NCBI GenBank assembly: GCA_017623355.1 | Contig: JAGAPG010000021.1 | Coordinates: forward strand, 1 to 54,372 | Source of the DNA: Clostridia bacterium | Lineage (GTDB): Bacteria; Bacillota; Clostridia; Oscillospirales; CAG-272 | Reading direction: 5' to 3' | Length of the DNA: 54,372 nucleotides | Part shown: positions 30,062 through 39,756 of the stretch, piece after piece | Layout: every line of letters starts with the position of its first letter | Numbering within the stretch: position 1 is the first letter of the stretch | Program-made: the position numbers and the translations under genes | Notes under the pieces: model-generated | Told to the model about the DNA's origin: nothing | Seen by the model: the letters and a program-made list of their open reading frames with translations, nothing else | Database searches by the model: none

Positions 30062-31846
30062 TTATTTTACTATTACTTGCTTGCCTGCCATAAGATCGTC
30101 AAGCGCATCAGCTACGATAAATACCTGCTCCATCGTAGTATTATAAATTATCGTGGGCTCTTTAAAGGTTTGATCCGTAAACTCGCACATTACGTGGCTT
30201 CCGCCGTCAATGCGGTAGTAATCGTATGTAAGCAAGGTTCCGTCGTTAAGCTCAACGTAAAGCGACATAACGATCTCGCCTCTGTCCTTATTCGTCTTTA
30301 TTTCTTCCTTTTCCTCGTCCGTCATATCGTTAAATACATACGGCATAGGATAGTTAAGAAGTACTGCGTAGAAATTATTGAACTGATTTCTTTCCGAAAC
30401 AGATTCATATTCTTCCTTATCAACAAACTCTATATTCTTATTTTTATCAAGCCATACTCTGAGCTTCTTTCCGTCATCATCATTAACGACCGTATATTCA
30501 AGATTGAATGTATCGTCAAACTGATATCTTGAGGTGTTCAGAACAAGGTGCATCTTTTTTACACCTATGCTGTCCTCCTTTGCGGAAATACTCTCGCAAA
30601 AGCCTGATTCAATGGAGTTTGTAGCCACCCATCTTATTATGTTTTCTTCCTCTACAAAGGAAAGCATAGCGGCAGGTATTCTTACTATAGATTCGGGAAC
30701 GAAGCTTGATGTGCCCTCCTCACCCGAGCCGCCAAGGTGACAGTAATAATATCCGTCGATAAGATCGCTTATTCTGTACATAACCGAATTTGCAATCTCA
30801 TCCTCGTTTTCGGGATCGTTCTTGAATTCCTGTGCCAAGATAATATATATCTCGTCGTTAAAACCGAAGCCGTATTTATCAAGCGTTTCCTCATCGGGAG
30901 CAAGAGCTACTACCGAATCGCCGCTAAACGATGTAAAGAGCGTTTGATATGCAGCATAGATATAATTCTGATCGGCATTAAGCCCCGACGCCTTCGTAGG
31001 ATTCATTATCTTATAGTAAATAGATATGCTCTCTCCTACAACAATCTCTCTGTCTGCATGTATACCAAGAAGCTGATTTATAGCCTCAAGCGTAAGATTT
31101 CCATCCTCTCCGCGAACCACCTTGAATCTGTTTATCGAGAAGTTCTCATAACGATACATAGTATCCGTTGCGTTAGTTCCGGAGTAGATGAGAGGATTTA
31201 TATAAAATTCCTCGCTTCCGCCATCCATAAAGCTATTTACAGTGCTATCGATTATATACACAGAGCTATCTCTGCCCTCAACCGCCGCATAGTACGATGT
31301 AGTGCTAAGATGTGCCTGCTCGCCGACATAAACGGTATGAGTAACGGTATCCTTTCCCTCTATGGTGTATGTAACCGTATAGCTCATTGTGCAGGTTTCC
31401 GGAGTTACTCCGTATTCGATCTTTTCCTTTTCTGTAACATCGTGGTATGCAAAAAAGTTTTGATTTGAATCATAACCGACGTACGTTGCCGTAACCGCGG
31501 TATAAATATTGTTCATTATCGCATCGTTGCATCTTACGGCGGGATATTCCTTAAGTCTCAAAACTCGGTTTCCCGTAGTTTCACTTATCCTGCTTTCAAA
31601 CTCAACCGATCCGTTTTTCGTATTGATTACAAGCGAATCTATGTCTGTGGTATCAAATACCTCGTACATAACGAGTCTGCCCATATACATAGCCTCACCC
31701 TCTTGAAGCTGATAATCCGTATTAACTATATAAGACGGCTTTTCCTCTTCCTTCATTGTGATAGCCAATACTATAAAATATCCTGCTATCGCCAGAGCCA
31801 AAACTATGGCTGCTACGATAAGTCCTGTTTTTTGTTTTCTGTTCAT
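30062..31846 (-). CDS. DUF4340-type membrane-anchored extracytoplasmic protein
   Basis: A 594-residue protein with one N-terminal helix (about 7-29) after basic residues and a large soluble part rich in beta strands. It resembles the DUF4340 proteins that follow GldG in ABC-exporter operons (motif region SLVINTKNGSVEFE and repeated beta units). The start is ATG 31846, which overlaps the GldG-like stop (ATGA); upstream in-frame codons reach into that gene. The function of DUF4340 is not established. It is fourth in the operon ATPase, permease, GldG-like, DUF4340, GH94. Confidence 0.75.
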   Translation of the reverse strand: MNRKQKTGLIVAAIVLALAIAGYFIVLAITMKEEEKPSYIVNTDYQLQEGEAMYMGRLVMYEVFDTTDIDSLVINTKNGSVEFESRISETTGNRVLRLKEYPAVRCNDAIMNNIYTAVTATYVGYDSNQNFFAYHDVTEKEKIEYGVTPETCTMSYTVTYTIEGKDTVTHTVYVGEQAHLSTTSYYAAVEGRDSSVYIIDSTVNSFMDGGSEEFYINPLIYSGTNATDTMYRYENFSINRFKVVRGEDGNLTLEAINQLLGIHADREIVVGESISIYYKIMNPTKASGLNADQNYIYAAYQTLFTSFSGDSVVALAPDEETLDKYGFGFNDEIYIILAQEFKNDPENEDEIANSVMYRISDLIDGYYYCHLGGSGEEGTSSFVPESIVRIPAAMLSFVEEENIIRWVATNSIESGFCESISAKEDSIGVKKMHLVLNTSRYQFDDTFNLEYTVVNDDDGKKLRVWLDKNKNIEFVDKEEYESVSERNQFNNFYAVLLNYPMPYVFNDMTDEEKEEIKTNKDRGEIVMSLYVELNDGTLLTYDYYRIDGGSHVMCEFTDQTFKEPTIIYNTTMEQVFIVADALDDLMAGKQVIVK

Positions 31847-33462
31847 CTGCGTTTTCTCTTTATTATTATTACTGCTCCTACGCCTATAAGTATCACGGGT
31901 ATGATTACTGCTAAGCATATTGTTGAAAGCCTTGCGTCCTTAGCGCTTATCTCAAGATCGTAGTCTATAAACATCTTATATTCTACTCCCTCGGGAGCGC
32001 CTGTCTGGCTTCCGCCTGTGGTTCTTATAAGTGAATATATAAGATCGTCATTTATATAATAATTATCCTGCAAAAACTCAGTTGTCATCATATCCGAAGA
32101 CATCGAAAGCAAGAAATACGAGGTTACGTCAGTCGCTGTCGCTTGATCGTATCTGTTAGTCGCTGTCATCGTCATAATATTGTAAGTGCCGTCATTACCC
32201 TTGAAGGTTGCTTTATCAGACGTTGTAACAAGAGGCATTGTGTACGCCCAGTTGCGTCCGTAATCGAATCCCTCTTCATCCCAATATTTATCGTTAAAGG
32301 GAAGGATAACACCCGATTTGTTTGCGCCAACCTTAGATGAGGTTTGATTGCTATATCCGGGAAGATATACGTTTGTCGCATTATTTACAGGAACAATTCC
32401 CGCAACACCGAAAATGCTGTCTCCTGTGAAATCCTCATCCTGAATAAAGTTTGAATCCGTTTGAACCGTAGAACCCGTCGACGTTTCTATAAAGCTTGCA
32501 AGTCTTGTCATTTGCTTCATATCAAGCTCTCCCGAAAGGAAGCAGAATACCGTACCCGGCTCATCATCCTCAAGATACTGAGTCAAATAGTCCGTTTCAT
32601 ATGATGAAAAGTCCTTTGTAGGAGCATTTATTACGATTATAGACGGTGTCTCATCAGACTGTGACGGAAGCGGTTCCTTGCTAAGATCTATCGGCTTTAC
32701 TACATATCCCGCGTTTGTGAAAAGACGCATAAGCTCCTTAGCCTTGGGGTTAGCACCCGTTGTAGCGGTGCTGTCAACGTTTGCAAACGTTACCTCTGTT
32801 TTTTCGTTATAGTTAAGGAACGAAAGCTCATTATGTCCTACCGTGAAATATACCGTAGGTCTTGATTTTGCTGTAAGTCCGAGGATTGCCGATGCGAATG
32901 TGATCTCTCCGCTATAGCCGTGAACTGCGTTTTCCTCGTCAACTGCAAAGAAGTTATTGACACCGTAGGAACGGATCTCCGCGTATCTGCCGTTATCCTT
33001 ACGGGCAACTATTATCGAGTCCTCTGTTATCTTCGAGCCGCCGACCTCGCCGACCATTTTTCTAAGATCGTCAAAGAAAGCCTTATCTCTTACCGAATCG
33101 TGATACGATACCGATATATTGTCGAACTCCTTGGCAAGCTCCTCTGCGGTGGAAACCACAAATCCAATGGATGCTGCGTGAGTTGTCGTTTGATTTTCTA
33201 TAAGGTCCTTTTTAGAGGTGAAGATTATCTCTATCTCGGTATCCGAAGAAGCCGTACCAATGATTGCCTTTGCCTCGTCACTGAGAGTAAATATCTGCTC
33301 CTCGGTCATATCAATATACCAGCCGAAGTTTTCCGAAAGAACCGTGAATATTGAGTTAAAAAGTATTATTATCGCGATAACGATAGCGGTAAACGCGATA
33401 TTTATTGTCGAATACTTGAATTTTTTCGAAGCTGCGAATGATTTTAAAAATCCGTTTTTCAT
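31843..33462 (-). CDS. GldG-like ABC transporter auxiliary protein
   Basis: A 539-residue protein with an N-terminal helix (about 20-43), a large extracytoplasmic domain and a C-terminal helix followed by KRKRR. FGWYIDMTEEQIFTLSDEAKAII is typical of the GldG/ABC_transp_aux family (short motif IDMTEEQIFTLSDE). In Bacteroidetes, GldA, GldF and GldG form an ABC complex tied to gliding. In Firmicutes the same trio is common but its substrate is unknown. It lies 12 bp after the permease gene and overlaps the DUF4340 gene by 4 bp. Confidence 0.88.
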   Translation of the reverse strand: MKNGFLKSFAASKKFKYSTINIAFTAIVIAIIILFNSIFTVLSENFGWYIDMTEEQIFTLSDEAKAIIGTASSDTEIEIIFTSKKDLIENQTTTHAASIGFVVSTAEELAKEFDNISVSYHDSVRDKAFFDDLRKMVGEVGGSKITEDSIIVARKDNGRYAEIRSYGVNNFFAVDEENAVHGYSGEITFASAILGLTAKSRPTVYFTVGHNELSFLNYNEKTEVTFANVDSTATTGANPKAKELMRLFTNAGYVVKPIDLSKEPLPSQSDETPSIIVINAPTKDFSSYETDYLTQYLEDDEPGTVFCFLSGELDMKQMTRLASFIETSTGSTVQTDSNFIQDEDFTGDSIFGVAGIVPVNNATNVYLPGYSNQTSSKVGANKSGVILPFNDKYWDEEGFDYGRNWAYTMPLVTTSDKATFKGNDGTYNIMTMTATNRYDQATATDVTSYFLLSMSSDMMTTEFLQDNYYINDDLIYSLIRTTGGSQTGAPEGVEYKMFIDYDLEISAKDARLSTICLAVIIPVILIGVGAVIIIKRKRR

Positions 33463-33474
33463 GTGCGTCCTCCT

Positions 33475-34203
33475 TTAGCGGTATCTGCGTGAGTCAAGAA
33501 CACGCACCGTGAGAAATAAGAATACGCCCATTACGGAAAGATAATATACGAGCGCGCCGAAATCAAAGATTCCGTATGTGAAATTCTGATATCTGTTGAA
33601 TATCGAAAGCCAGCTGAGAATAATTCTTATCGGGTACCAGCCTATCATTCCGTTAAAGAGATTTATAACAAGGAAGAAAAGAAGCACCACGATAGTGATT
33701 ATAACCGCTGCAAATTGATTTTCCGTAAGCGAGGAAACGAAAACTCCGATCGCTATAAACGCCATTCCTACCAAAAGAACGGCTATCATTCCGCCAACAA
33801 TCATAGGAACATTGGGGGGATTTTGAGTATAGAAATCAGTTACCGCATACTTTGAAAGCACGAAAAAGTTTATACTCGAAAGAAGCGCGTATATCGTAAA
33901 CATCGCGGAGCAAGCAAGGAATTTTCCCATAACTATTCCCGTCATTGACACAGGAGATGTGTAAAGGAGCTGCTCTGTTTTTGTTTTTTTCTCGTCACTG
34001 AAGGTCTTCATAGTCAATATCGGCAAGAAGATGAGAAACATAAAAATAATAACCGTAAAGTAATATCTTGTGTACGAGGTCTGAATCATAAGCGTCGTAA
34101 TTCCGAACACTACTGCGGAAAGGGCAATAGATATCGCAAGGAAGATATATCCTGTCGACGTTGTGAAATACGAATGCATCTCACGCTTGAAAATCGAAAG
34201 CAT
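33475..34203 (-). CDS. ABC-2 type (GldF-like) permease
   Basis: A 242-residue protein with six predicted membrane helices and the short ABC-2 permease layout. The N-terminal FKREMHSYFTTSTGYIFLAI and TMKTFSDEKKTKTEQLLYTSP segments are typical of GldF-like permeases. It should pair with the ATPase encoded just upstream, which it overlaps by one base, to form the exporter core. The substrate is not evident. Confidence 0.9.
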   Translation of the reverse strand: MLSIFKREMHSYFTTSTGYIFLAISIALSAVVFGITTLMIQTSYTRYYFTVIIFMFLIFLPILTMKTFSDEKKTKTEQLLYTSPVSMTGIVMGKFLACSAMFTIYALLSSINFFVLSKYAVTDFYTQNPPNVPMIVGGMIAVLLVGMAFIAIGVFVSSLTENQFAAVIITIVVLLFFLVINLFNGMIGWYPIRIILSWLSIFNRYQNFTYGIFDFGALVYYLSVMGVFLFLTVRVLDSRRYR

Positions 34204-35168
34204 TATTTTCTTCCTCCCTTTGCCTTTATATTTTCGTTGGTGCTGTTGATAAGACGCATAAATACATCCTCAAGCTCCATTCCTACCGGCTCCATTCCAA
34301 GCATAGGCCAGCCCTTATCCGCAAGAGCGCGGAAAAGATTTTTTCTTATATCGATATTGGGCGTGCTCTCCACGGTATAAGTAAACGCGTCACCCTCACG
34401 CTCGCCGTAAACCTCGCAGGACGTTACTCCGACAAGATTGCGTATAAGCGCGCAAACAAGCTTTGATGGACCGGATACCTTTACTCTGTAACGAGAGCAT
34501 TGATTTATCTCGCCGTTTATATCGGCGGTTTTTCCGTCAGCAACTATTTTTCCGCCGTTTATTACGACGATCCTGTCACAGATCGCCTGAACCTCAGGAA
34601 GAATATGGGTTGACAAAATTACCGTATGCTTTTTGCCGAGATTTCTTATAAGATTTCTTATTTCTATTATCTGCTTCGGGTCAAGACCTACCGTAGGCTC
34701 GTCCAAAATTATAAACTTCGGATTACCAACAAGCGCCGATGCAATTCCGACTCTTTGCTTATAACCCTTTGAAAGATTTTTTATAAGCCTTTTTTTAACG
34801 TCGGCAATCTTCGTTACGTTGCAGATCTCCTCAATATGTAACTTCTTGTTTTCCTGACAGCCCTTAAGATCAAAAACGAAATTAAGATATTCCAAAACAG
34901 TCATATCCATATAAAGCGGAGGCTGCTCGGGTAAATATCCTATAAGCTTTTTTGCTTGAGTAGGATTTTGTGAGATATCTATTCCGTCGATAAGCACGCT
35001 ACCAGAGGTTGCAGAAAGATAGCCTGTAAGAACGTTCATCGTAGTTGATTTACCCGCACCGTTCGGACCGAGGAAGCCAACTATTTCTCCATCACCGACA
35101 GAAAAAGAAATATCGTCAACGGCGAATTTTGCGCCGTATCTTTTAACGAGATTATTTATTTCTACCAC
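34203..35168 (-). CDS. ABC transporter ATP-binding protein (GldA-like)
   Basis: A 321-residue ATPase with Walker A GPNGAGKST (about 34-42), Q-loop YLPEQPPLY, signature LSKGYKQRVG, Walker B with LDEPTVGLDP and the switch histidine in LSTHILPEV. A C-terminal ~90-residue extension is usual for this exporter class. The start codon is GTG 35168 after AAGGAAGG. A TATAAT -10 box lies on the minus strand at 35197-35202 with only a weak -35, the probable operon promoter. It heads the Gld-type operon. Confidence 0.93.
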   Translation of the reverse strand: MVEINNLVKRYGAKFAVDDISFSVGDGEIVGFLGPNGAGKSTTMNVLTGYLSATSGSVLIDGIDISQNPTQAKKLIGYLPEQPPLYMDMTVLEYLNFVFDLKGCQENKKLHIEEICNVTKIADVKKRLIKNLSKGYKQRVGIASALVGNPKFIILDEPTVGLDPKQIIEIRNLIRNLGKKHTVILSTHILPEVQAICDRIVVINGGKIVADGKTADINGEINQCSRYRVKVSGPSKLVCALIRNLVGVTSCEVYGEREGDAFTYTVESTPNIDIRKNLFRALADKGWPMLGMEPVGMELEDVFMRLINSTNENIKAKGGRK

Positions 35169-35323
35169 GTTTTTTTCCTTCCTTGTTTACTAACAAATTA
35201 TAATTATCCGACTATAAGTATATCATATTAAAAATATAAAATCAATAACATTTATTTTAAAATATTATTATTTCATTTATTTTTCAAAAAAATCCTATTT
35301 ATCCGTCACATTGGCGTTTGTTA

Positions 35324-35352
35324 TTTACAACAGACGAAAAATATGGTATAAT
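35324..35352 (+). promoter_or_regulatory. Sigma-A promoter of rfbB
   Basis: TTTACA at 35324-35329, 17-bp spacer, TATAAT at 35347-35352. It argues for the ATG at 35372 and against earlier in-frame starts, which fall in the promoter. Confidence 0.75.
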
Positions 35353-35371
35353 TTTTAAAAGGGGTGAACTT

Positions 35372-36328
35372 ATGAAAATTCTTGTAACAGGCGGTGCGGG
35401 ATTTATCGGCTGCAACTTTATTCATTATCTTGCCGAGAAATATCCAACCTACGATATTATATGCGTAGACTCCTTGACCTACGCTTCAAATATAAACGCG
35501 CTTTCTGACGTTATGAAAAGCGAAAAATTCCGCTTCTATAAAGCGGATATATGCGACAGGGTGGCTGTTTTTGATATATTTGAAAGTGAAAAGCCCGATA
35601 TTGTAGTGAACCTTGCTGCCGAGAGCCACGTTGATAGATCCATTGACTGCGCCGATGTTTTTTTGAGAACTAATTTTGTCGGCACGGGAGTTTTGCTTGA
35701 TGCCTCTCTTAAGCACGGGGTCGAGCGTTTTCATCAAATTTCAACTGACGAGGTGTACGGAGATCTGCCTCTTGACAAAAAAGAGCTGTCCTTCGACGAG
35801 TATTCTCCTCTGCGTCCGTCAAGTCCGTATTCGGCATCAAAGGCGAGTGCGGATCTTCTCGTTTTATCTTATTTTCGCACACATTCCCTGCCGGTTACAG
35901 TATCCCGATGCTCAAATAATTACGGTCCTTATCAGCACAACGAAAAGCTTATTCCGTTTATGATATCAAGAGCGCTCTCAAGCGAGCCACTGACTCTTTA
36001 CGGAGACGGAAAAAACGTTCGCGATTGGATACACGTCACCGACCACTGCAAAGCTATTGATCTTATTATTCACAAAGGCAAGGCGGGAGAGATATATAAC
36101 GTTGGCGCAAGCTGTGAGATAAGCAATATAGATATCGTCAAAATGATACTGAAGGAGCTTGATAAGGACGAAGGTCTAATAACATACGTTAAGGATCGTC
36201 CCGGACACGATCTGCGCTACGCGATAAATTCAAAAAAGCTCATAACCACGCTTGGATGGCAGCCCAGCGTTAAATTTGAGCTTGGTCTTAAGCGAACTAT
36301 TGATTGGTACAAAAATCTATACAACTAA
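35372..36328 (+). CDS. rfbB: dTDP-glucose 4,6-dehydratase-like protein
   Basis: A 318-residue extended SDR enzyme. RfbB converts dTDP-glucose to dTDP-4-keto-6-deoxyglucose in rhamnose and other deoxysugar pathways. Motifs: Rossmann GGAGFIGCNF (7-16), NLAAESHVDRSI, the STDEVYGD catalytic Thr-Asp-Glu, YSASKA with the YxxxK pair, and RCSNNYGPYQ. These match RfbB better than other epimerases. AAGGGGTGAAC precedes ATG 35372. It is monocistronic; rfbA, rfbC and rfbD are not adjacent, so the pathway must be completed elsewhere, or the substrate is a related nucleotide sugar. Confidence 0.87.
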   Translation: MKILVTGGAGFIGCNFIHYLAEKYPTYDIICVDSLTYASNINALSDVMKSEKFRFYKADICDRVAVFDIFESEKPDIVVNLAAESHVDRSIDCADVFLRTNFVGTGVLLDASLKHGVERFHQISTDEVYGDLPLDKKELSFDEYSPLRPSSPYSASKASADLLVLSYFRTHSLPVTVSRCSNNYGPYQHNEKLIPFMISRALSSEPLTLYGDGKNVRDWIHVTDHCKAIDLIIHKGKAGEIYNVGASCEISNIDIVKMILKELDKDEGLITYVKDRPGHDLRYAINSKKLITTLGWQPSVKFELGLKRTIDWYKNLYN

Positions 36329-36357
36329 AAAACAGCCACAGATGTGGCTGTTTTTCA
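36328..36357. terminator. Bidirectional intrinsic terminator
   Basis: AAAAACAGCCACA (36328-36340) pairs with TGTGGCTGTTTTT (36343-36355) with T/A runs on both sides; it separates convergent rfbB and alaS. Confidence 0.88.
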
Positions 36358-36365
36358 TTTGTTCG

Positions 36366-38981
36366 TTACTTTATAAGTGTTTCAACAAGAGCAAGCGCCT
36401 CCGCGATCTTTGAAATATCGCGACCGCCACTCATAGCGCTGTCAGGACGTCCTCCGCCCTTTCCGCCTGTTACTGCACTCACCTCACGCAAAATATTTCC
36501 CGCGTGCGCTCCGTTTGCAACCGCTTCCTTACCGCATACAGCGATAAAGTTGAGCTTGTCGCCCGAATGTATAGCAAATACAGCCACAGCCCTCGGTTTT
36601 TTATCCTTTATAGTATCTCCGAGCGAACGAACCGCATTTGCACCCATATCGCCAAGATCTGCAGTAATTACAGACACTCCGTTCACTTCTTTTGCATTAT
36701 TTATAAGATCGTTTACGCGTGATGCTGCAAGCTTGGAATTAAGAGCCTCTATTTCGCGCTTAAGCTCCTTGATCTCGTCGGAAACTCCGAGAGCGCGCTT
36801 TGCAATATCGTTTACGTTCTGGCATTTAAGCTCCCTTGCGGTATCTGCAATAAGGATTTCCTTATCCGAAAGAAGCTTAAGCACGCCAAGTCCTGTTGTA
36901 GCCTCAATTCTGCGTACGCCTGCTGCAACGCTCGTTTCGGAAATTATCTTGAACATTCCCGCCTTTGCGCTATTGTTCAAATGCGTTCCGCCACAAAGCT
37001 CAACCGAAAAATCGCCCATCTTAACCATACGAACCACCTTGCCGTACTTTTCGCCGAAGAGTGCCATCGCACCGTTTTTACGGGCAGTTTCTATATCGGT
37101 TTCAACAGTTTCAACTGCTTCTCCGCTAAGAATGAAGGCGTTTACTATATTTTCAACCTTTTCGATTTCTTCCTTTGTCAACGCGGCAAAGTGAGTAAAG
37201 TCAAATCTTCCGACATTTTCGTCAACGTAAGAGCCTGCCTGCTCAACGTGGTTTCCGAGAACCGTGCGAAGCGCAGCCTGAAGCATATGAACTGACGAGT
37301 GATTTCTTGCAATAGCCTCGCGTCTTGCCTTATCAACGCGAGCTGTAAGCATATCGCCTACCTTAAGAGCGCCGCCGTCTACATTACACATATGAATATA
37401 AACGCCGTCGTTTTTCTTAGTATCAAGAACGCTTATCTGTACATTTTCATTAAAGAGCACGCCCGTATCGCCTACCTGTCCGCCGCCCTCTCCATAAAAT
37501 GGCGTCTTATCAAGTATAACAGAGCATTCACCCTCACTTACGGAATCAACGCTTTCTCCGCCGTCAAGAATGATAGCAATAACCTTGCCCTCTCCCTCGG
37601 TTGACGCGTATCCCGTAAATTCTGTTTTTGCAACGTCTATCTTTGAATCAGCATTATCCCAACCGCTAATATTTGCTCTTGCCTCGCGTGCGCGCTTTCT
37701 TTGCTCTGCCATAAGAGCCTTAAAGCCTTCCTCATCGATTGAAAGTGAATTTTCCTCAGCGATCTCGCGTGTAAGATCAATTGGGAAACCAAACGTATCA
37801 TAAAGCTTGAATACCTCAGCGCCGTCAATCACGCTCTCTCCATTCTCCTTAGCCTTAGAAATAAGAGAATCAAGAATCGAAAGACCTTGGTCAATGGTTG
37901 TATCAAAGCGTTCCTCCTCCAAGGAAAGAACCTTTCTTATATAATCCGCCTTTTCCTTAAGCTCGGGATAAGCATCCCCACTCTCGCCGATTGCAACATC
38001 GCACATTTCAACAAGGAACGGATGATCTATTCCGAGAAGCTTACCGTGACGGCAAGCGCGGCGAATAATTCTGCGAAGAACATAGCCTCTGCCCTCGTTT
38101 GACGGAATAACACCGTCGCTTATCATAAATGTTGCGCTTCTTGTGTGGTCGGTAACAACACGGATGGAAATATCATTTTCGGCGTCATCACCGTATTTTT
38201 TGCCTGAGATCTGACAAACCTTATCAATTATCTTACGAACAGAATCGACCTCAAACATATTGTCAACGCCCTGCATAATGCACGCAAGACGCTCAAGTCC
38301 CATACCTGTATCTATATTCTTCTGAGCAAGCTCTGTATAATTGCCGTTTCCGTCATTATTGAACTGTGAGAAAACATTGTTCCAGATTTCCATATATCTG
38401 TCGCAATCGCAACCGGGCTTGCAGTCAGCAGAGCCACAGCCGTATTTTTCTCCTCTGTCGAAATATATTTCGGAGCAAGGACCGCAAGGACCTGAGCCGT
38501 GCTCCCAGAAGTTATCCGCTTTACCGAGACGAACTATATGCTCGGGAATAACCCCGATCCTATTTACCCAAATATCGTACGCCTCCTCATCGTTTTCATA
38601 AATGGAGGGCCAGAGAAGATTTTCGGGAATTTCAAGAGTCCTTGTAAGAAACTCCCACGCCCATTCAATAGCCTCAACCTTAAAATAATCGCCAAAGCTG
38701 AAGTTACCGAGCATTTCAAAGAACGTGCCGTGACGCGCCGTATGTCCAACTCTTTCAAGATCGGGAGTACGGATACATTTTTGGCAGGTAGTAACTCTGT
38801 TTCTCGGCGGGATGACCTCTCCTGTAAAGAACTTCTTCATAGGAGCCATACCCGAATTTATAAGAAGCAAGGATTTATCGTTATTCGGCACGAGCGAAAA
38901 CGAGGGCAAGCGAAGATGCCCCTTTGACTCGAAAAACGAAAGATATTTTTCTCTTAAATCATTAAGTGATGTCCATTTCAT
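36366..38981 (-). CDS. alaS: Alanyl-tRNA synthetase
   Basis: An 871-residue class II synthetase that charges tRNA-Ala. Order: catalytic domain with GMAPMKKFFTG, GHTARHGTFFEMLGNFSFGDY and EIWNNVFSQFN; tRNA-binding domain; editing domain with the zinc/editing motifs ARNHSSVHML (HxxxH) and VELCGGTHLNN; and a C-terminal DHHA1 domain ending ALVETLIK with GKGGGRPDSAMSGG. Full length. AAAGGAAA precedes the ATG. The leader from its own promoter is only about 50 nt, too short for a T-box, so T-box control is not supported. Confidence 0.97.
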   Translation of the reverse strand: MKWTSLNDLREKYLSFFESKGHLRLPSFSLVPNNDKSLLLINSGMAPMKKFFTGEVIPPRNRVTTCQKCIRTPDLERVGHTARHGTFFEMLGNFSFGDYFKVEAIEWAWEFLTRTLEIPENLLWPSIYENDEEAYDIWVNRIGVIPEHIVRLGKADNFWEHGSGPCGPCSEIYFDRGEKYGCGSADCKPGCDCDRYMEIWNNVFSQFNNDGNGNYTELAQKNIDTGMGLERLACIMQGVDNMFEVDSVRKIIDKVCQISGKKYGDDAENDISIRVVTDHTRSATFMISDGVIPSNEGRGYVLRRIIRRACRHGKLLGIDHPFLVEMCDVAIGESGDAYPELKEKADYIRKVLSLEEERFDTTIDQGLSILDSLISKAKENGESVIDGAEVFKLYDTFGFPIDLTREIAEENSLSIDEEGFKALMAEQRKRAREARANISGWDNADSKIDVAKTEFTGYASTEGEGKVIAIILDGGESVDSVSEGECSVILDKTPFYGEGGGQVGDTGVLFNENVQISVLDTKKNDGVYIHMCNVDGGALKVGDMLTARVDKARREAIARNHSSVHMLQAALRTVLGNHVEQAGSYVDENVGRFDFTHFAALTKEEIEKVENIVNAFILSGEAVETVETDIETARKNGAMALFGEKYGKVVRMVKMGDFSVELCGGTHLNNSAKAGMFKIISETSVAAGVRRIEATTGLGVLKLLSDKEILIADTARELKCQNVNDIAKRALGVSDEIKELKREIEALNSKLAASRVNDLINNAKEVNGVSVITADLGDMGANAVRSLGDTIKDKKPRAVAVFAIHSGDKLNFIAVCGKEAVANGAHAGNILREVSAVTGGKGGGRPDSAMSGGRDISKIAEALALVETLIK

Positions 38982-39038
38982 AATGAAAAATTTCCTTTCA
39001 AAAGGTAGAATTTTGATGGTTTTTAATAAAACATATAT

Positions 39039-39067
39039 ATTTTAGCACGCATTATATACTTTGTCAA
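39039..39067 (-). promoter_or_regulatory. Consensus promoter of alaS
   Basis: Minus strand: TTGACA at 39062-39067, 17-bp spacer, TAAAAT at 39039-39044. Divergent from the mnmM promoter 15 bp away. Confidence 0.82.
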
Positions 39068-39082
39068 GAATAAAATATCGAA

Positions 39083-39111
39083 TTGACAAAGTCGGTTTTT
39101 TGATGTATACT
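39083..39111 (+). promoter_or_regulatory. Consensus promoter of mnmM and the following lipoprotein genes
   Basis: TTGACA at 39083-39088, 17-bp spacer, TATACT at 39106-39111; leader to mnmM about 68 nt. Confidence 0.8.
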
Positions 39112-39185
39112 TATTTAAAGAGCTTTCTTCACAACAGCTCATTTTTAACACCAAACGAAATTAAGACATAAATTGCGAGGTTCAT

Positions 39186-39746
39186 ATGGTCGATCTGCTT
39201 GATTTACAAAAAAGCTTTATCCTTTCGCATTTAAAGGAAGGCGATATCTGCGCCGATTTTACGATGGGTAATGGACACGATACCTGTTTTCTGTCAAAGA
39301 CAGTTGGTAAAAACGGACACGTATACGCGTTTGATATTCAAGAAAACGCGCTCGTAAACACACGCGCTCGTCTGAAAAACGAGGGATGCTTTGAAAATTA
39401 CACTCTTATTCTTGATTCGCACAGCAATTTGAAGAATTACATAAAAGAGCCGATAAAGGCGGGAATGTTCAATCTCGGTTATCTTCCGGGAAACAATAAT
39501 AAATCGGTTACTACAAAGCGAATAACGACACTCCCCGCGGTAAAGGACGCCGTATCCATTCTCGCACCGGACGGAATATTGCTCGTCGCCGTATATCCGG
39601 GGCACGAGGAGGGCGAGCTTGAGGGAATCGAGCTTGAAGCTTATCTTGAAACGCTCGACCGCCACGAAATAAGCGTATCTAAATTTAAAATTATAAATTC
39701 ACCTACTTCTCCGTTTTTCTTCATACTCGAAAAATCCAAGCATTAA
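39186..39746 (+). CDS. mnmM: Class I SAM-dependent methyltransferase, YtqB/MnmM family
   Basis: A 186-residue SAM methyltransferase of the YtqB family. In Bacillus, MnmM (YtqB) methylates nm5s2U at the wobble position of tRNAs. The SAM loop is CADFTMGNGHDTCFL (about 17-31), followed by VYAFDIQENAL with the acidic ribose-binding residue, and FNLGYLPGNNNKSVTT, the family signature. A weak GCGAGG site precedes ATG 39186. It is followed 10 bp later by two small lipoprotein genes in the same direction, probably co-transcribed. Confidence 0.88.
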   Translation: MVDLLDLQKSFILSHLKEGDICADFTMGNGHDTCFLSKTVGKNGHVYAFDIQENALVNTRARLKNEGCFENYTLILDSHSNLKNYIKEPIKAGMFNLGYLPGNNNKSVTTKRITTLPAVKDAVSILAPDGILLVAVYPGHEEGELEGIELEAYLETLDRHEISVSKFKIINSPTSPFFFILEKSKH

Positions 39747-39756
39747 GGAGCTAACT

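Noticed and set aside
38982-39061. T-box riboswitch before alaS
   Set aside because: The leader from the consensus promoter is only about 50 nt and has no T-box sequence or antiterminator.
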